A stretch of 64,000 nucleotides of DNA from Sinosporangium album (lineage in GTDB: Bacteria; Actinomycetota; Actinomycetes; Streptosporangiales; Streptosporangiaceae), in NCBI RefSeq assembly GCF_900100605.1, contig NZ_FNCN01000012.1:1-64000 (forward strand). Reading direction: 5' to 3'. The translations under genes were made by a program, and so were the position numbers. The notes beneath the pieces were generated by a model. The model saw nothing but the letters and a program-made list of their open reading frames with translations, did no database searches and had not been told where the DNA came from. Below are positions 17,277 through 25,409 of this stretch, piece after piece (position 1 is the first letter of the stretch; each line of letters starts with the position of its first letter).

Positions 17277-18484
17277 AATCAGTCGACGACCACCTCGGTG
17301 AAATCCTCGCCACCGTGCGCACGCTGGCGCCGCTCGAGCTCGAGCTCGAACGCGCGCTCGGCACGACCCTGGCCGAGGAGGTCACCTCCCCGGTGCCGCT
17401 CCCACCGTTCGACAACTCCGCCATGGACGGCTATGCCGTACGCTCCGCCGACATCGCCGACGCCACGCATGACCGCCCGGTCACGCTGCCGGTGGTCGAC
17501 GACGTGGCGGCGGGCGACGGGCAGCTCCACGCCGTGGGACCCGGTCACGCCATACGCATCATGACCGGAGCGCCCATGCCGGCCGGGGCGGACGCAGTCG
17601 TGCCCGTGGAGTGGACCGACGGGGGCACGGTCACCGTGGTGGTCAACCGTACGGCCGCCGCCGGCAACGCGATCCGGCGCGCCGGAGAGGACATCCGAGC
17701 CGGCGACACGGTGCTCCACCCCGGCATAGTGATCGGACCCACCCAGCTCGGGATCCTCGCCGCTGTGGGGCGCCGCCGCGTCCTCGTACGGCCGAGGCCC
17801 CGCGTCGTGGTGATCTCCACCGGCGCCGAGCTCGCCGAGCCCGGCACGCCGCTCGGCGACGGCCAGATCTGGGAGTCCAACAGCTTCACGCTGTGCGCCG
17901 CCGTACGGCAGGCCGGAGGCGAGGGCTTCCGCGCAAGCATCGTCCCCGACGACGCGAGCGCCCTGCTCGACCAGCTCGACGCCCAACTGGTCCGCGCCGA
18001 CATGGTGATCACCAGCGGCGGGGTGTCCATGGGGGCCTACGAGCCGGTCAAGGAGGCGCTCGGGCCGCTCGGCACCGTCCGTTTCGAGCGGGTGGCGATG
18101 CAGCCGGGCATGCCCCAGGGGTTCGGCGTGGTGGGTGAGGACCAGGTTCCGATCTTCACGCTCCCGGGCAACCCGGTGTCGTCCTTCGTGTCCTTCATGC
18201 TTTTCGTCCTCCCGGCACTCCGCAAAATGCGCGGCCTTCCGGCGGGTCCGCCCGACACGGTGACCGCCTTGACGACCGCGCCCCTGCGATCGCCGCAGGG
18301 CAAACGCTCCTTCCTGCGCGGCAAGCTCGCCACAAGCCCCGACGGCCACGCGACGGTCGCGCCCGTCGCCCGCCAGGGCTCCCACCAGCTCGCCGCGCTC
18401 GCCCTCGCCGACGCGCTCGTCGTCGTCCCCGAGGACGTGACCGAACTACCCGAAGGCTCGACAGTTCAGGTGATTCCGCTATGA
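17273..18484 (+). CDS. glp: Gephyrin-like molybdotransferase (MoeA/Glp)
   Basis: A 403-residue MoeA-type protein that inserts molybdate into molybdopterin. Domains in order: N-terminal MoeA domain with PPFDNSAMDGYA, then the molybdopterin-binding fold with VVISTGAEL and TSGGVSMGAYE, and a C-terminal beta domain. In Corynebacteriales the homologue Glp also binds FtsZ and the membrane receptor GlpR; the glpR homologue four genes downstream supports that role here. Overlaps galU by 4 bases. Confidence 0.88.
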   Translation: MKSVDDHLGEILATVRTLAPLELELERALGTTLAEEVTSPVPLPPFDNSAMDGYAVRSADIADATHDRPVTLPVVDDVAAGDGQLHAVGPGHAIRIMTGAPMPAGADAVVPVEWTDGGTVTVVVNRTAAAGNAIRRAGEDIRAGDTVLHPGIVIGPTQLGILAAVGRRRVLVRPRPRVVVISTGAELAEPGTPLGDGQIWESNSFTLCAAVRQAGGEGFRASIVPDDASALLDQLDAQLVRADMVITSGGVSMGAYEPVKEALGPLGTVRFERVAMQPGMPQGFGVVGEDQVPIFTLPGNPVSSFVSFMLFVLPALRKMRGLPAGPPDTVTALTTAPLRSPQGKRSFLRGKLATSPDGHATVAPVARQGSHQLAALALADALVVVPEDVTELPEGSTVQVIPL

Positions 18485-18969
18485 GCGACCGATTCACCCA
18501 CCTCGACGAGACCGGCGCCGCCCGCATGGTGGACGTCTCGGCCAAGGACGTCGGCAGCCGTACGGCACGGGCCGCAGGCCGCGTCCTCCTCTCCCCGGAG
18601 GCCGTGGCGCTGCTGCGCTCCGGCGACGTCCCGAAGGGCGACGCGCTCGGCGTCGCCCGCATCGCCGGGATCATGGGGGCCAAGCGCACCCCCGACCTCG
18701 TGCCGCTGTGCCATCCCATCGCGATCCACGGCGTCAAGGTCGACCTCGCCGTGACCGACACGGGCGTCGACATCACCGCGTCGGTCAAGACCGCCGACCG
18801 CACCGGGGTCGAGATGGAGGCCCTCACCGCCGTGACGGTCGCGGCCCTCGCCCTGATCGACATGGTGAAGGCCGTCGACCCCGCCGCCGTGATCACCGAT
18901 GTGCGCGTCGAGGAGAAGACCGGCGGCAAAACCGGTGTCTGGCATCCGCCAGAGGAGCGTCACGCGTGA
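18481..18969 (+). CDS. moaC: Cyclic pyranopterin monophosphate synthase
   Basis: A 162-residue molybdenum-cofactor enzyme acting with MoaA on GTP-derived 3',8-cyclo-GTP. Family motifs: FTHLDETGAARMVDVS, GIMGAKRTPDLVPLCHPI, GVEMEALTAV and DMVKAVD. Overlaps the preceding gene by 4 bases and the following one by 4 bases, so the set is translationally coupled. Confidence 0.95.
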   Translation: MSDRFTHLDETGAARMVDVSAKDVGSRTARAAGRVLLSPEAVALLRSGDVPKGDALGVARIAGIMGAKRTPDLVPLCHPIAIHGVKVDLAVTDTGVDITASVKTADRTGVEMEALTAVTVAALALIDMVKAVDPAAVITDVRVEEKTGGKTGVWHPPEERHA

Positions 18970-19445
18970 TCAAAGCATTGGTGATCACCGTCTCGAACCG
19001 CGCCTCCGCGGGCGTCTACGCCGATATTTCGGGCCCGCTGCTCGCCGCGCTGCTCGCCGAGGCGGGGTGCGACACCGTGGACGGCCCGGTCGCCGTGCCC
19101 GACGGCGACCCCGTCGAGGCGGCCCTGCGCGCCGGGCTCGCCGAGGGATACCACGTGATCGTCACCACCGGCGGCACCGGGCTGACGCCCCTGGACCTCA
19201 CCCCGGAGATGACCCGCCGGGTGATCGACCGCGAGATCCCCGGCATCGCCGAGGCCATCCGCCAGGCCAACCGCGACAAGGTGCCCACGTCCATCCTGTC
19301 GAGAGGGCTCGCCGGCCAGGCCGGCCGCACCCTTGTCGTCAACCTTCCCGGGTCGTCGGGCGGCGTGCGCGACGGCATGGCCGTCCTCGGCCCTGTCCTG
19401 CGCCACGCGGTCGACCAGATCGGTGGAGGCGACCATGCTCGCTGA
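18966..19445 (+). CDS. mog: Molybdopterin adenylyltransferase MogA/MoaB type
   Basis: A 159-residue cytosolic protein that adenylates molybdopterin before metal insertion. Starts at GTG 18966 overlapping moaC (GTGA). Motifs: LVITVSNRASAGVYAD, TTGGTGLTPLDLTPE and NLPGSSGGVRD. Genes for the remaining molybdopterin steps are not in the window. Confidence 0.92.
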   Translation: MIKALVITVSNRASAGVYADISGPLLAALLAEAGCDTVDGPVAVPDGDPVEAALRAGLAEGYHVIVTTGGTGLTPLDLTPEMTRRVIDREIPGIAEAIRQANRDKVPTSILSRGLAGQAGRTLVVNLPGSSGGVRDGMAVLGPVLRHAVDQIGGGDHAR

Positions 19446-19537
19446 CCCCCGGCTCCCCTGACCTGTGAAATGCTGACGCGTGACGCGCCGGCCCCGCGAC
19501 CAGCCGACCCCATGGCAAGTTCGTGTGGCTTCGGGGG

Positions 19538-20194
19538 ATGATGAGGGATGTGGAGCGATTTCGTGGCTGGCCTGCCACTTTGAGCGAAGGGCCGGTCGGG
19601 CTTCGCCCGCTACGCCTCCGTGACGTGAAGGCCTGGCGGGAAACCCGGCTACGCAACGCCGACTGGCTGCGTCCCTGGGAGCCCAGCAACCCCGAAACGC
19701 CGCTTTTCCGCACCGGGCTCGGGCCGTACACCTCCATGGTGGGCACCCTCCGAAAGGAGGCCCGGCAGGGGCTGGCCATGCCGTGGGTCGTCACTTACGA
19801 CGAAGTGTTCGCCGGTCAACTGACCATCGGCGCAATTGTCTGGGGTTCCGCGCGTTCCGCCCAAGTCGGTTACTGGGTCGACGGCCGACTCGCCGGACGA
19901 GGCATAATCCCCACCGCTCTCGCCATGGCCATTGATCACTGTTTCTTTACCGCGGGACTACACCGCGTCGAAGCCAGCATCCGCCCCGAAAATCATGCGA
20001 GCCGCAGGGTGGTTGAAAAGCTCGGCTTCAGGGAAGAAGGCATCAGACGCCGTCAGCTCCACATCGACGGCGCCTGGCGCGACCATATCTGCTACGCACT
20101 GACCGTCGAAGACGTGCCTCGTGGACTTCTGGTCCAGTGGCGGAGAGCCCGAGAAGCGGCAGCTCACGGTGGTTCTCCCCATGAAGAGGTTTGA
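19538..20194 (+). CDS. GNAT acetyltransferase, RimJ/RimL type
   Basis: About 218 residues. It has the GNAT acetyl-CoA site VGYWVDGRLAGRGIIPTAL and the RimJ/L C-terminus VEASIRPENHASRRVVEKLG, followed by FREEGIRRR. It probably acetylates a protein N-terminus or a small amine. The true start may be GTG 19523, ATG 19538 or GTG 19550. It lies in the glp-moaC-mog-glpR set, a conserved order in actinomycetes. Confidence 0.85.
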   Translation: MMRDVERFRGWPATLSEGPVGLRPLRLRDVKAWRETRLRNADWLRPWEPSNPETPLFRTGLGPYTSMVGTLRKEARQGLAMPWVVTYDEVFAGQLTIGAIVWGSARSAQVGYWVDGRLAGRGIIPTALAMAIDHCFFTAGLHRVEASIRPENHASRRVVEKLGFREEGIRRRQLHIDGAWRDHICYALTVEDVPRGLLVQWRRAREAAAHGGSPHEEV

Positions 20195-20318
20195 CGATCT
20201 CGCGACACACCGCACTTAATACTCGTCAATTAGTGACACGCGGTCTTACGGTGCGTGACGTGAGCACATGGAAGACGCCAAGAGACGCCAGGCGTTTTCA
20301 TGCTGCCCGGAGGTCTTC

Positions 20319-21107
20319 GTGAGCAGCGCCTTCCTCTACATCGCCATCGTCGTCATGTGGCTATGCGTTCTTGTTCCCATGTGGATCGGCAGAGACCGCA
20401 ACGACTCGACAAGCCTTGACGGCGAAGCCGTTGAGGCTCGAACGGACGCGTCCGGTACGGCTGACGCCGCCGCCGACGCGCGCCCCGCCGAACCCGACCC
20501 GCCCACCGCGGCCGACGAGCACGCCGAGTCGCCCGAGCCCGACCACGAGGCCGAGGCCGACGACGAGGCCGAGCGTGACAGGGATCAACGCAAGGATCGC
20601 CACGAGAGGCCGTCACCCTCCGTGGCCGCGGCACTCACCCCGGTGTCCGCCTCAACGGCCGCCACAGGCGCTCACAGCCGCGTGACGGCCCATGTGGACG
20701 CCCAGGGCCAGGCCGCCGCCCACGCCCGCCGCAGGGCCGCCATCGTGGCAAGGCGTCGGCGCAGGACCCTCTGGTGCGTCCTCCTCGTCCTCGCCTCCAC
20801 CGTCACCGCGGCCGCCGGCGTGATCCCCTGGTGGGGCGTCGCCCCCTCCGCCGTCCTCCTCCTCGGCCACCTCACCCTGCTGCGCGTCGCCGTACGCATC
20901 GACAGCGAACGCCGCCGCGAAGCGGCCGAAGCCGCCGAAGCCCACGCCCGCCACCAAGCCCGCGAACGCGAACGCCGCCGCGCCCTCGCCGCCGAACAGG
21001 CCGCCGCCGAGGCGGCCCAAGCCCAGATCATCGACCTCACCGCCCGCCAGCACGACGCGTTCTTCGACCAGTACGCCGAACCCCAGCGTCGCGCCGTCGG
21101 CGACTGA
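20319..21107 (+). CDS. glpR: GlpR-like membrane receptor of the gephyrin-like protein
   Basis: A 262-residue membrane protein. GTG 20319 has GGAGG 5 bases upstream and gives an N-terminal helix FLYIAIVVMWLCVLVPMWIGR. A long acidic Pro/Ala/Glu linker (45-115) leads to two more helices (TLWCVLLVLASTVTAAAGV and VAPSAVLLLGHLTLL) and a basic/Ala coiled-coil tail with IIDLTARQHDAFFDQYAE. This architecture and its place next to glp match GlpR, which tethers Glp at the septum and links it to FtsZ. Confidence 0.8.
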   Translation: MSSAFLYIAIVVMWLCVLVPMWIGRDRNDSTSLDGEAVEARTDASGTADAAADARPAEPDPPTAADEHAESPEPDHEAEADDEAERDRDQRKDRHERPSPSVAAALTPVSASTAATGAHSRVTAHVDAQGQAAAHARRRAAIVARRRRRTLWCVLLVLASTVTAAAGVIPWWGVAPSAVLLLGHLTLLRVAVRIDSERRREAAEAAEAHARHQARERERRRALAAEQAAAEAAQAQIIDLTARQHDAFFDQYAEPQRRAVGD

Positions 21108-21173
21108 ACCCCCCACCACCCCGCCAGCGTGGCGCGAACAGCCCCGGAAGTTTGCTAACCTAGTCGAGTCCTT

Positions 21174-21247
21174 GGGGCTATAGCGCAGTCCGGTAGCGCA
21201 CCTCGTTCGCATCGAGGGGGTCTGGGGTTCAAATCCCCATAGCTCCA
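21174..21247 (+). tRNA. tRNA-Ala (anticodon CGC)
   Basis: Cloverleaf with acceptor GGGGCTA/TAGCTCC, D arm around TAGCGCAGTCCGGTAGCGCA, anticodon stem-loop CCTCG TTCGCAT CGAGG and T arm GGGGTTCAAATCCCC. No CCA is encoded; the discriminator A is at 21247. Confidence 0.95.
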
Positions 21248-21257
21248 CAAGGAAGTT

Positions 21258-21421
21258 CGAGGGCGACGTGTGTCCGCGGAAAGCGCGGACCTCGTCGCCT
21301 TCCTTCGTTTAGTGCTCGCTTCGCTCGCGTGCGGGGGCTCCGCCACCCGCACCCCCGGTCGCTTGCGCCCCTTGGCCGTGTCGGCGCTGGGGGCGCCCGA
21401 ATGTGGGTCGGGCTGGTTCCT
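21258..21421 (+). repeat. Copy 1 of a 164-bp direct repeat behind tRNA-Ala
   Basis: Identical to 21458-21621 except at two positions (C/T at 21266 and in GGGGGCTCC/GGGGGTTCC). The repeat period is exactly 200 bp. It opens with a long hairpin: GGCGACG, GTCCGCG, loop GAAAG, CGCGGAC, CGTCGCC, which here acts as the likely tRNA terminator, followed by a second GTGCGGG/CCCGCAC stem. Confidence 0.85.
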
Positions 21422-21457
21422 CGGTCGTTTCGTGGCCGTTTTGGTCCTGTAGTCGAC

Positions 21458-21621
21458 CGAGGGCGATGTGTGTCCGCGGAAAGCGCGGACCTCGTCGCCT
21501 TCCTTCGTTTAGTGCTCGCTTCGCTCGCGTGCGGGGGTTCCGCCACCCGCACCCCCGGTCGCTTGCGCCCCTTGGCCGTGTCGGCGCTGGGGGCGCCCGA
21601 ATGTGGGTCGGGCTGGTTCCT
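21458..21621 (+). repeat. Copy 2 of the 164-bp direct repeat
   Basis: Second copy, 36 bases after the first. One hairpin pair changes from C-G to T-G, so the fold is kept. Its right edge at 21621 is exactly where the sequence turns into the inside of a regulator gene, which indicates a recombination joint. Confidence 0.85.
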
Positions 21622-21980
21622 GGCCACCGCGATCGAAGTGGACCCCAAAACCGTTGAACGGTGGATCACCCAGGGGCGCAGGCCTTATCGCCGCCGGGTT
21701 CCTCCACCTCGACGAGGCGTACCTGTGGCCCGAGGCCCTCTCACCCGCCCAGGTGGCGGCTGCGTCCGGGAGCGAGGTCGTCACGGTCTACCCGCACCGC
21801 TGGGCCGTACCGCAGGACGCCTGGGGACGGCTGTTCGCCTCCGCGAGGCGGGAGATCGGGGTGCTGGTCTACAGCGGTCTGTTCGTCGCCGAAGACCGCA
21901 ACCTGGTACGGCTGTTCGCCGACAAGGCCGACGCCGGAGTACGGGTGCGGATCCTGCTCGGTGACCCCGAGAACTCCTGA
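21622..21980 (+). pseudogene. Fragment of an XRE-type regulator (DUF5919-like), truncated and frameshifted
   Basis: The first frame reads ATAIEVDPKTVERWITQGRR then PYRR, the recognition half of an XRE HTH. A shift of frame after PYRR is needed to continue with FLHLDEAYLWPEALSPAQVA and VVTVYPHRWAVPQDAWGRLF, the middle of the same family. The frame stops at LLGDPENS, long before the usual C-terminus. The N-terminal half of the HTH is missing at the repeat joint. Not functional. Confidence 0.7.
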
Positions 21981-22250
21981 CGGGAGGCGCGGGCGTGGTC
22001 GATTGAGCCGAAGCGCTAGAGAAGGCCGAGGATCTTCCGTGGTGCGTGTGAACTCCTCGACCGGGTGGCGGGGCAGGAGAGGGATGCCATGTCGCGGAAA
22101 GCTGGGAGGAGCCGGGCCGCCCGGTGCCGTCGGCGGCGGCATACGCGGCGCGACCCGGGTCCGCGGGAACCGATCATCGCCCCCGCGGACGCAGGGCCAC
22201 TCGAAGCGGGCCGCCGGCCGTCGGAGTGGATGTGTCCTGCGGACGATTCG
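21981..22250. other. Spacer between the tRNA-Ala scar and the biosynthetic cluster
   Basis: No supported gene. Short open frames here have no ribosome binding site and no recognisable domain. It probably marks the left border of the acquired cluster. Confidence 0.4.
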
Positions 22251-23111
22251 TCAGGGGAGTTCCGCGGCCACTAGATAGCTGCGCGGCAGGTCGGGAAGGT
22301 TGGAGGGCGATGCGGACTTGGGCCAGCGCCCGTAGTCGGCACCGGGCCGCCCCGGCTCCGTCACCTGGGTCACCCTCCAGCCGCACCGTTCCACGAAACC
22401 GCGAGGGTCGTCCGTCCCGAACACCCAGGGGCTGCCGGCCTCGTTGAGCCGGTCGAGGAAAGGGCGGATGTAGGGGAGCCGGAAGATGCCGGTGCCGATC
22501 AGGTCCGCCGCGAAACCGCTCCCCGCGGCCGACAGTTTCACCGCCTGGCTGACGACCTGGTGGGCGAGGGGTTCGGGCAGGTAGAACAGCAGTCCCTCGG
22601 CGAACCAGACGGTCGGCGCGGTCGGGTCGAAGCCCTGCTCCATCAGGGCTGACTCCCAGTCGTCGCCGAGGTTCACCGGAACGGTCCGGCAGTCGCAGCG
22701 GGGAACCGACGCGCTGGTGCTCAGCCGTTCCTTCTTGTAGGCGAGCAGCGCGGCCTGGTCCACCTCGAAGATCACCGTGCCGTCCGGCCAGTCCAGCCTG
22801 TGGGCCCGGGTGTCCAGACCCGCTCCGAGGCCGACGACCTGATGCCCCGTCTTCCCCGCTTTGGCCCTCAGGAAGTCGTCGAACCAACGGGTGCGGATCG
22901 GCAGGAACGGGTTGCCCTCGTCGGCGGCACGGCTGGTGTGGAAGTGGCGGAGCAGTGCCGCGGCGTGCGGCCCGGCCAGGAGAGCGGCCAGCGGGTCGTC
23001 GAAGAGGCGGTCCGGCCGGCGACTCTCCCGCGCCCTGGACGCGGCGGTCCAGCGCGCCGTCTGGGCGACTCCGCCGAGTTTGTGGTCGCTGTTCAGAATT
23101 CCCTCTGTCAT
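22251..23111 (-). CDS. SAM-dependent methyltransferase, PPM1/LCM (TIGR00027) type
   Basis: A 286-residue class I methyltransferase. The SAM site is VVGLGAGLDTRAHRLDWP followed by FEVDQ. The N-terminus KLGGVAQTARWTAASRARES and FDDPLAALL are typical for the leucine carboxyl methyltransferase-like family that O-methylates carboxylates or hydroxyls. Start ATG 23111 follows from this N-terminus. It is transcribed away from the carrier-protein gene, with 158-176 bases of AT-rich shared promoter. It probably caps an acid or hydroxyl group in the cluster product. Confidence 0.85.
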   Translation of the reverse strand: MTEGILNSDHKLGGVAQTARWTAASRARESRRPDRLFDDPLAALLAGPHAAALLRHFHTSRAADEGNPFLPIRTRWFDDFLRAKAGKTGHQVVGLGAGLDTRAHRLDWPDGTVIFEVDQAALLAYKKERLSTSASVPRCDCRTVPVNLGDDWESALMEQGFDPTAPTVWFAEGLLFYLPEPLAHQVVSQAVKLSAAGSGFAADLIGTGIFRLPYIRPFLDRLNEAGSPWVFGTDDPRGFVERCGWRVTQVTEPGRPGADYGRWPKSASPSNLPDLPRSYLVAAELP

Positions 23112-23269
23112 ACCAAAAAAGCCTAATATCAGATTCCTTCTGTCCAGCAGAGGCCTCAATGGACATAGCCATAGGAGCAGACTGACTGTGCGCTCCATCT
23201 GTGATGGCGGTCTTGACGTTCTCCGGAACAATTATCGAAGAGTGGCCTTGAAAGGTCGAGACTCCAAGG

Positions 23270-23569
23270 ATGGGATGTGAGATTTCCGTGAGCGATGCGT
23301 CGAACGAGGTCGTCGAGGTTGTTGCGCGGGAGATGGGGAAAATTCTCACCGCTCCTCCCCTGGGGTCGTCGGACGACTTCTTTCTCTGCGGGGGTGATTC
23401 TCTGCGTGCGGTCGAGCTGATCAGCAGAATCACCTCGCGATACCAGCCGGTTACATCCGAGGGGGAGTCCGCCCTGGGATCGGAACTTCTCCTTGCGATT
23501 TTCGACGAGGCGACACCCCGTGGAATAGCCGCGATCGTGGAAAGGCACATCGAGGCAAGAAACCACTGA
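23270..23569 (+). CDS. Free-standing carrier protein (PCP type)
   Basis: About 93-99 residues. The phosphopantetheine site is FFLCGGDSLRAVEL with Ser at about residue 44, the LGGDSL form of peptidyl carrier proteins. A GTG at 23288 (residue 7) is an alternative start, better spaced from the AAGGATGGG box. It precedes the amidase by 19 bases and the decarboxylase by 1.8 kb. With BtrI/VinL-type pathways in mind, it is a likely carrier for an amino acid that is decarboxylated while bound. Confidence 0.85.
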   Translation: MGCEISVSDASNEVVEVVAREMGKILTAPPLGSSDDFFLCGGDSLRAVELISRITSRYQPVTSEGESALGSELLLAIFDEATPRGIAAIVERHIEARNH

Positions 23570-23588
23570 CACCCGTGAAGCTGTCCGA

Positions 23589-25136
23589 ATGAGAGATCTG
23601 GAGGCGACGTTGTCGGAAGAGGCGTGCTGGTGGCCCGCGGGTCGGGTGGCAGCCGCGATCGCCACCCGGAAGCTCTCTGCGACGGAGTACCTCGACGGGC
23701 TTCTTCGTCGTGTGGCAGGAGAGAACCCCGACCTCGGTCTGATCGTCACTCTGAATGAACACGCCAGGCAGCAGGCGAGGGCGGCGGACGACGCGGTCGT
23801 GCGCGGTGAGCCGCTCGGGCCGTTGCACGGCGTGTCGATGACGGTGAAGGACAGCTTCACCACGGCGGGGATACGGACGGCGGCCGGCAGCACGATGCTG
23901 GTCGGCAACGTGCCGGCGGTGGACGCCGATGCCGTCGCCCGGGTCCGTCGGGCCGGGGCCATCGTTCTGGGGAAGACCAACGTCCCCGAGCAGTGCGCGG
24001 ACGTTCAGACCTCCCACCCGGTGTTCGGCACCTCACGCAATCCGTGGCGTCCGGACCACACCCCGGGCGGCTCATCGGGAGGCGCGGCGGGTGCGGTGGC
24101 CGCCGGATTCACCCCGGTCGAGCTTGGATCGGACATCGCCGGGTCCATCCGGCTGCCAGCGGGCCACTGCGGGATTTTCGGCCACCGTCCGTCCTTCGGC
24201 GTCGTGTCTACCGCGGGGCACCTTCCTCCGTTCCAGCCCGTTGTGTCCGACCTTTGCACCGTGGGACCGCTGGCCCGTTCGGTGGACGATCTGGAGCTGA
24301 TGCTCGACGTGGTGGCGGGGCCACGCCGTCAGGAGCGGTCCGCCTGGCGGCTTCGGCTGCCGGAGGCGCGCGAGCCACGGCGGGTCGCGGCCTGGTTCGA
24401 CGATCCCCACTGTCCTGTCGACTCGGAGATCCGGGACGCGCTGGAGCACGCGGCACGGGCGCTTCAGGGCAGCGGTGTCGTGGTCGAGTGGGCATCTCCC
24501 CCCGGCGTCAGTTTGAGCGTCTCCGACGAGGTCAACCGGCGGCTGCTGTCCTCTGTGGCGCAGGCCCGCTACACGACCGCTGAGATCCGGCGAATCGCCT
24601 CGGGCGAACTCACCACACGTGGAGAGCTCGGTGACGAGTTCGCCGCGCAGTCGTATCGCGACTGGCTGGAGGCCGACACACGTCGGCACCGTCTCGCCGT
24701 GCTCTGGGGGCGTTTCTTCGAGCGGTACGACGCGATCCTGCTGCCCGTGACGCCCAACCTGGTGCCCCGGCACGACCACCGCCCGTTCGGCCGACGGCGG
24801 ATCGAGGTGAACGGCGTCGAGCGGCCTTATTGGGACCAGATCGTCTGGGCCGGGCTGACCGCGATCTGCCGCCTGCCGACCACGGTCGTCCCGACGGGAC
24901 TCGACAGCCGCGGCCTGCCGATGGGCATCGCTATAACCGGACCCTATTTGGGCGACCGCACGACGCTCGCGGTCGCACGCAGGCTGGTCGCCCTCCTGCC
25001 GCCACTCGGTCGCCCACCTCGGATCTCCCGACAGGACGCCAAGCGGCGCCCTGAGAGGCTCGTGGCGTGGTTGAAAGGAGCCCCGTTTGACATCCTCCCC
25101 TCCCTGAAGGGAGGGGATTCCCACGGTCGCCCGTGA
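23589..25136 (+). CDS. Amidase-signature hydrolase with IS-derived C-terminus
   Basis: A 515-residue enzyme of the Ser-cisSer-Lys amidase family. Lys87 (GVSMTVKDSF), cis-Ser163 (TPGGSSGGAAG) and nucleophile Ser186 (LGSDIAGSIRLPA) are all present, so it should be active. It may remove a protecting aminoacyl group or form an amide, as late steps in carrier-bound amino-acid pathways do. The last 16 residues (FDILPSLKGGDSHGRP) are encoded by the end of an IS200/IS605-like remnant, so the native C-terminus has been replaced. The rest of the fold appears complete. Confidence 0.85.
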   Translation: MRDLEATLSEEACWWPAGRVAAAIATRKLSATEYLDGLLRRVAGENPDLGLIVTLNEHARQQARAADDAVVRGEPLGPLHGVSMTVKDSFTTAGIRTAAGSTMLVGNVPAVDADAVARVRRAGAIVLGKTNVPEQCADVQTSHPVFGTSRNPWRPDHTPGGSSGGAAGAVAAGFTPVELGSDIAGSIRLPAGHCGIFGHRPSFGVVSTAGHLPPFQPVVSDLCTVGPLARSVDDLELMLDVVAGPRRQERSAWRLRLPEAREPRRVAAWFDDPHCPVDSEIRDALEHAARALQGSGVVVEWASPPGVSLSVSDEVNRRLLSSVAQARYTTAEIRRIASGELTTRGELGDEFAAQSYRDWLEADTRRHRLAVLWGRFFERYDAILLPVTPNLVPRHDHRPFGRRRIEVNGVERPYWDQIVWAGLTAICRLPTTVVPTGLDSRGLPMGIAITGPYLGDRTTLAVARRLVALLPPLGRPPRISRQDAKRRPERLVAWLKGAPFDILPSLKGGDSHGRP

Positions 25137-25391
25137 GGGTTCCTGCTTCACCGCCAGTCGCCCGCCAGGAGGGATCCTCCTTTGAGGTCTTACACCGGCT
25201 CCACAGACGTTTCACCTCTCCGCCGGCCCGGCGGCGGGGATGTTCTTCGCTGCGTTGAGAATCCCCGCGCCCTATCGCACGATCGGTTAAGACTCGTGCG
25301 TGCGTTCGTACGGCGGTCCGCCCGGCGGCGAAACGCCTGCCCCTGCCCTACTCCGCAGGGGGTCCATTCCTCCCCCGCCTGAAGGCAGGGG
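25087..25391 (-). mobile_element. IS200/IS605-like remnant without transposase (MITE/omega-RNA-like)
   Basis: Read on the minus strand it ends with GGGAATC, a perfect 8-bp hairpin (25097-25104 with 25109-25116, loop TGAA) and GAGGATGTCAA, matching the element at 1-56. A second hairpin of the same type lies at 25372-25391 (one C-A mismatch). The 250 bases between contain GC-rich stems but no open frame for TnpA or TnpB. It could be a non-autonomous element, a deleted one, or two nested ends. It overlaps the amidase 3' end and borders the decarboxylase ribosome binding site. Confidence 0.65.
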
Positions 25392-25409
25392 TTTCCTCGG
25401 AGGTTCCTG

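Noticed and set aside
22065-22274. 69-residue frame at the left border of the cluster
   Set aside because: Arg-rich low complexity, overlaps the methyltransferase 3' end, no recognised domain.
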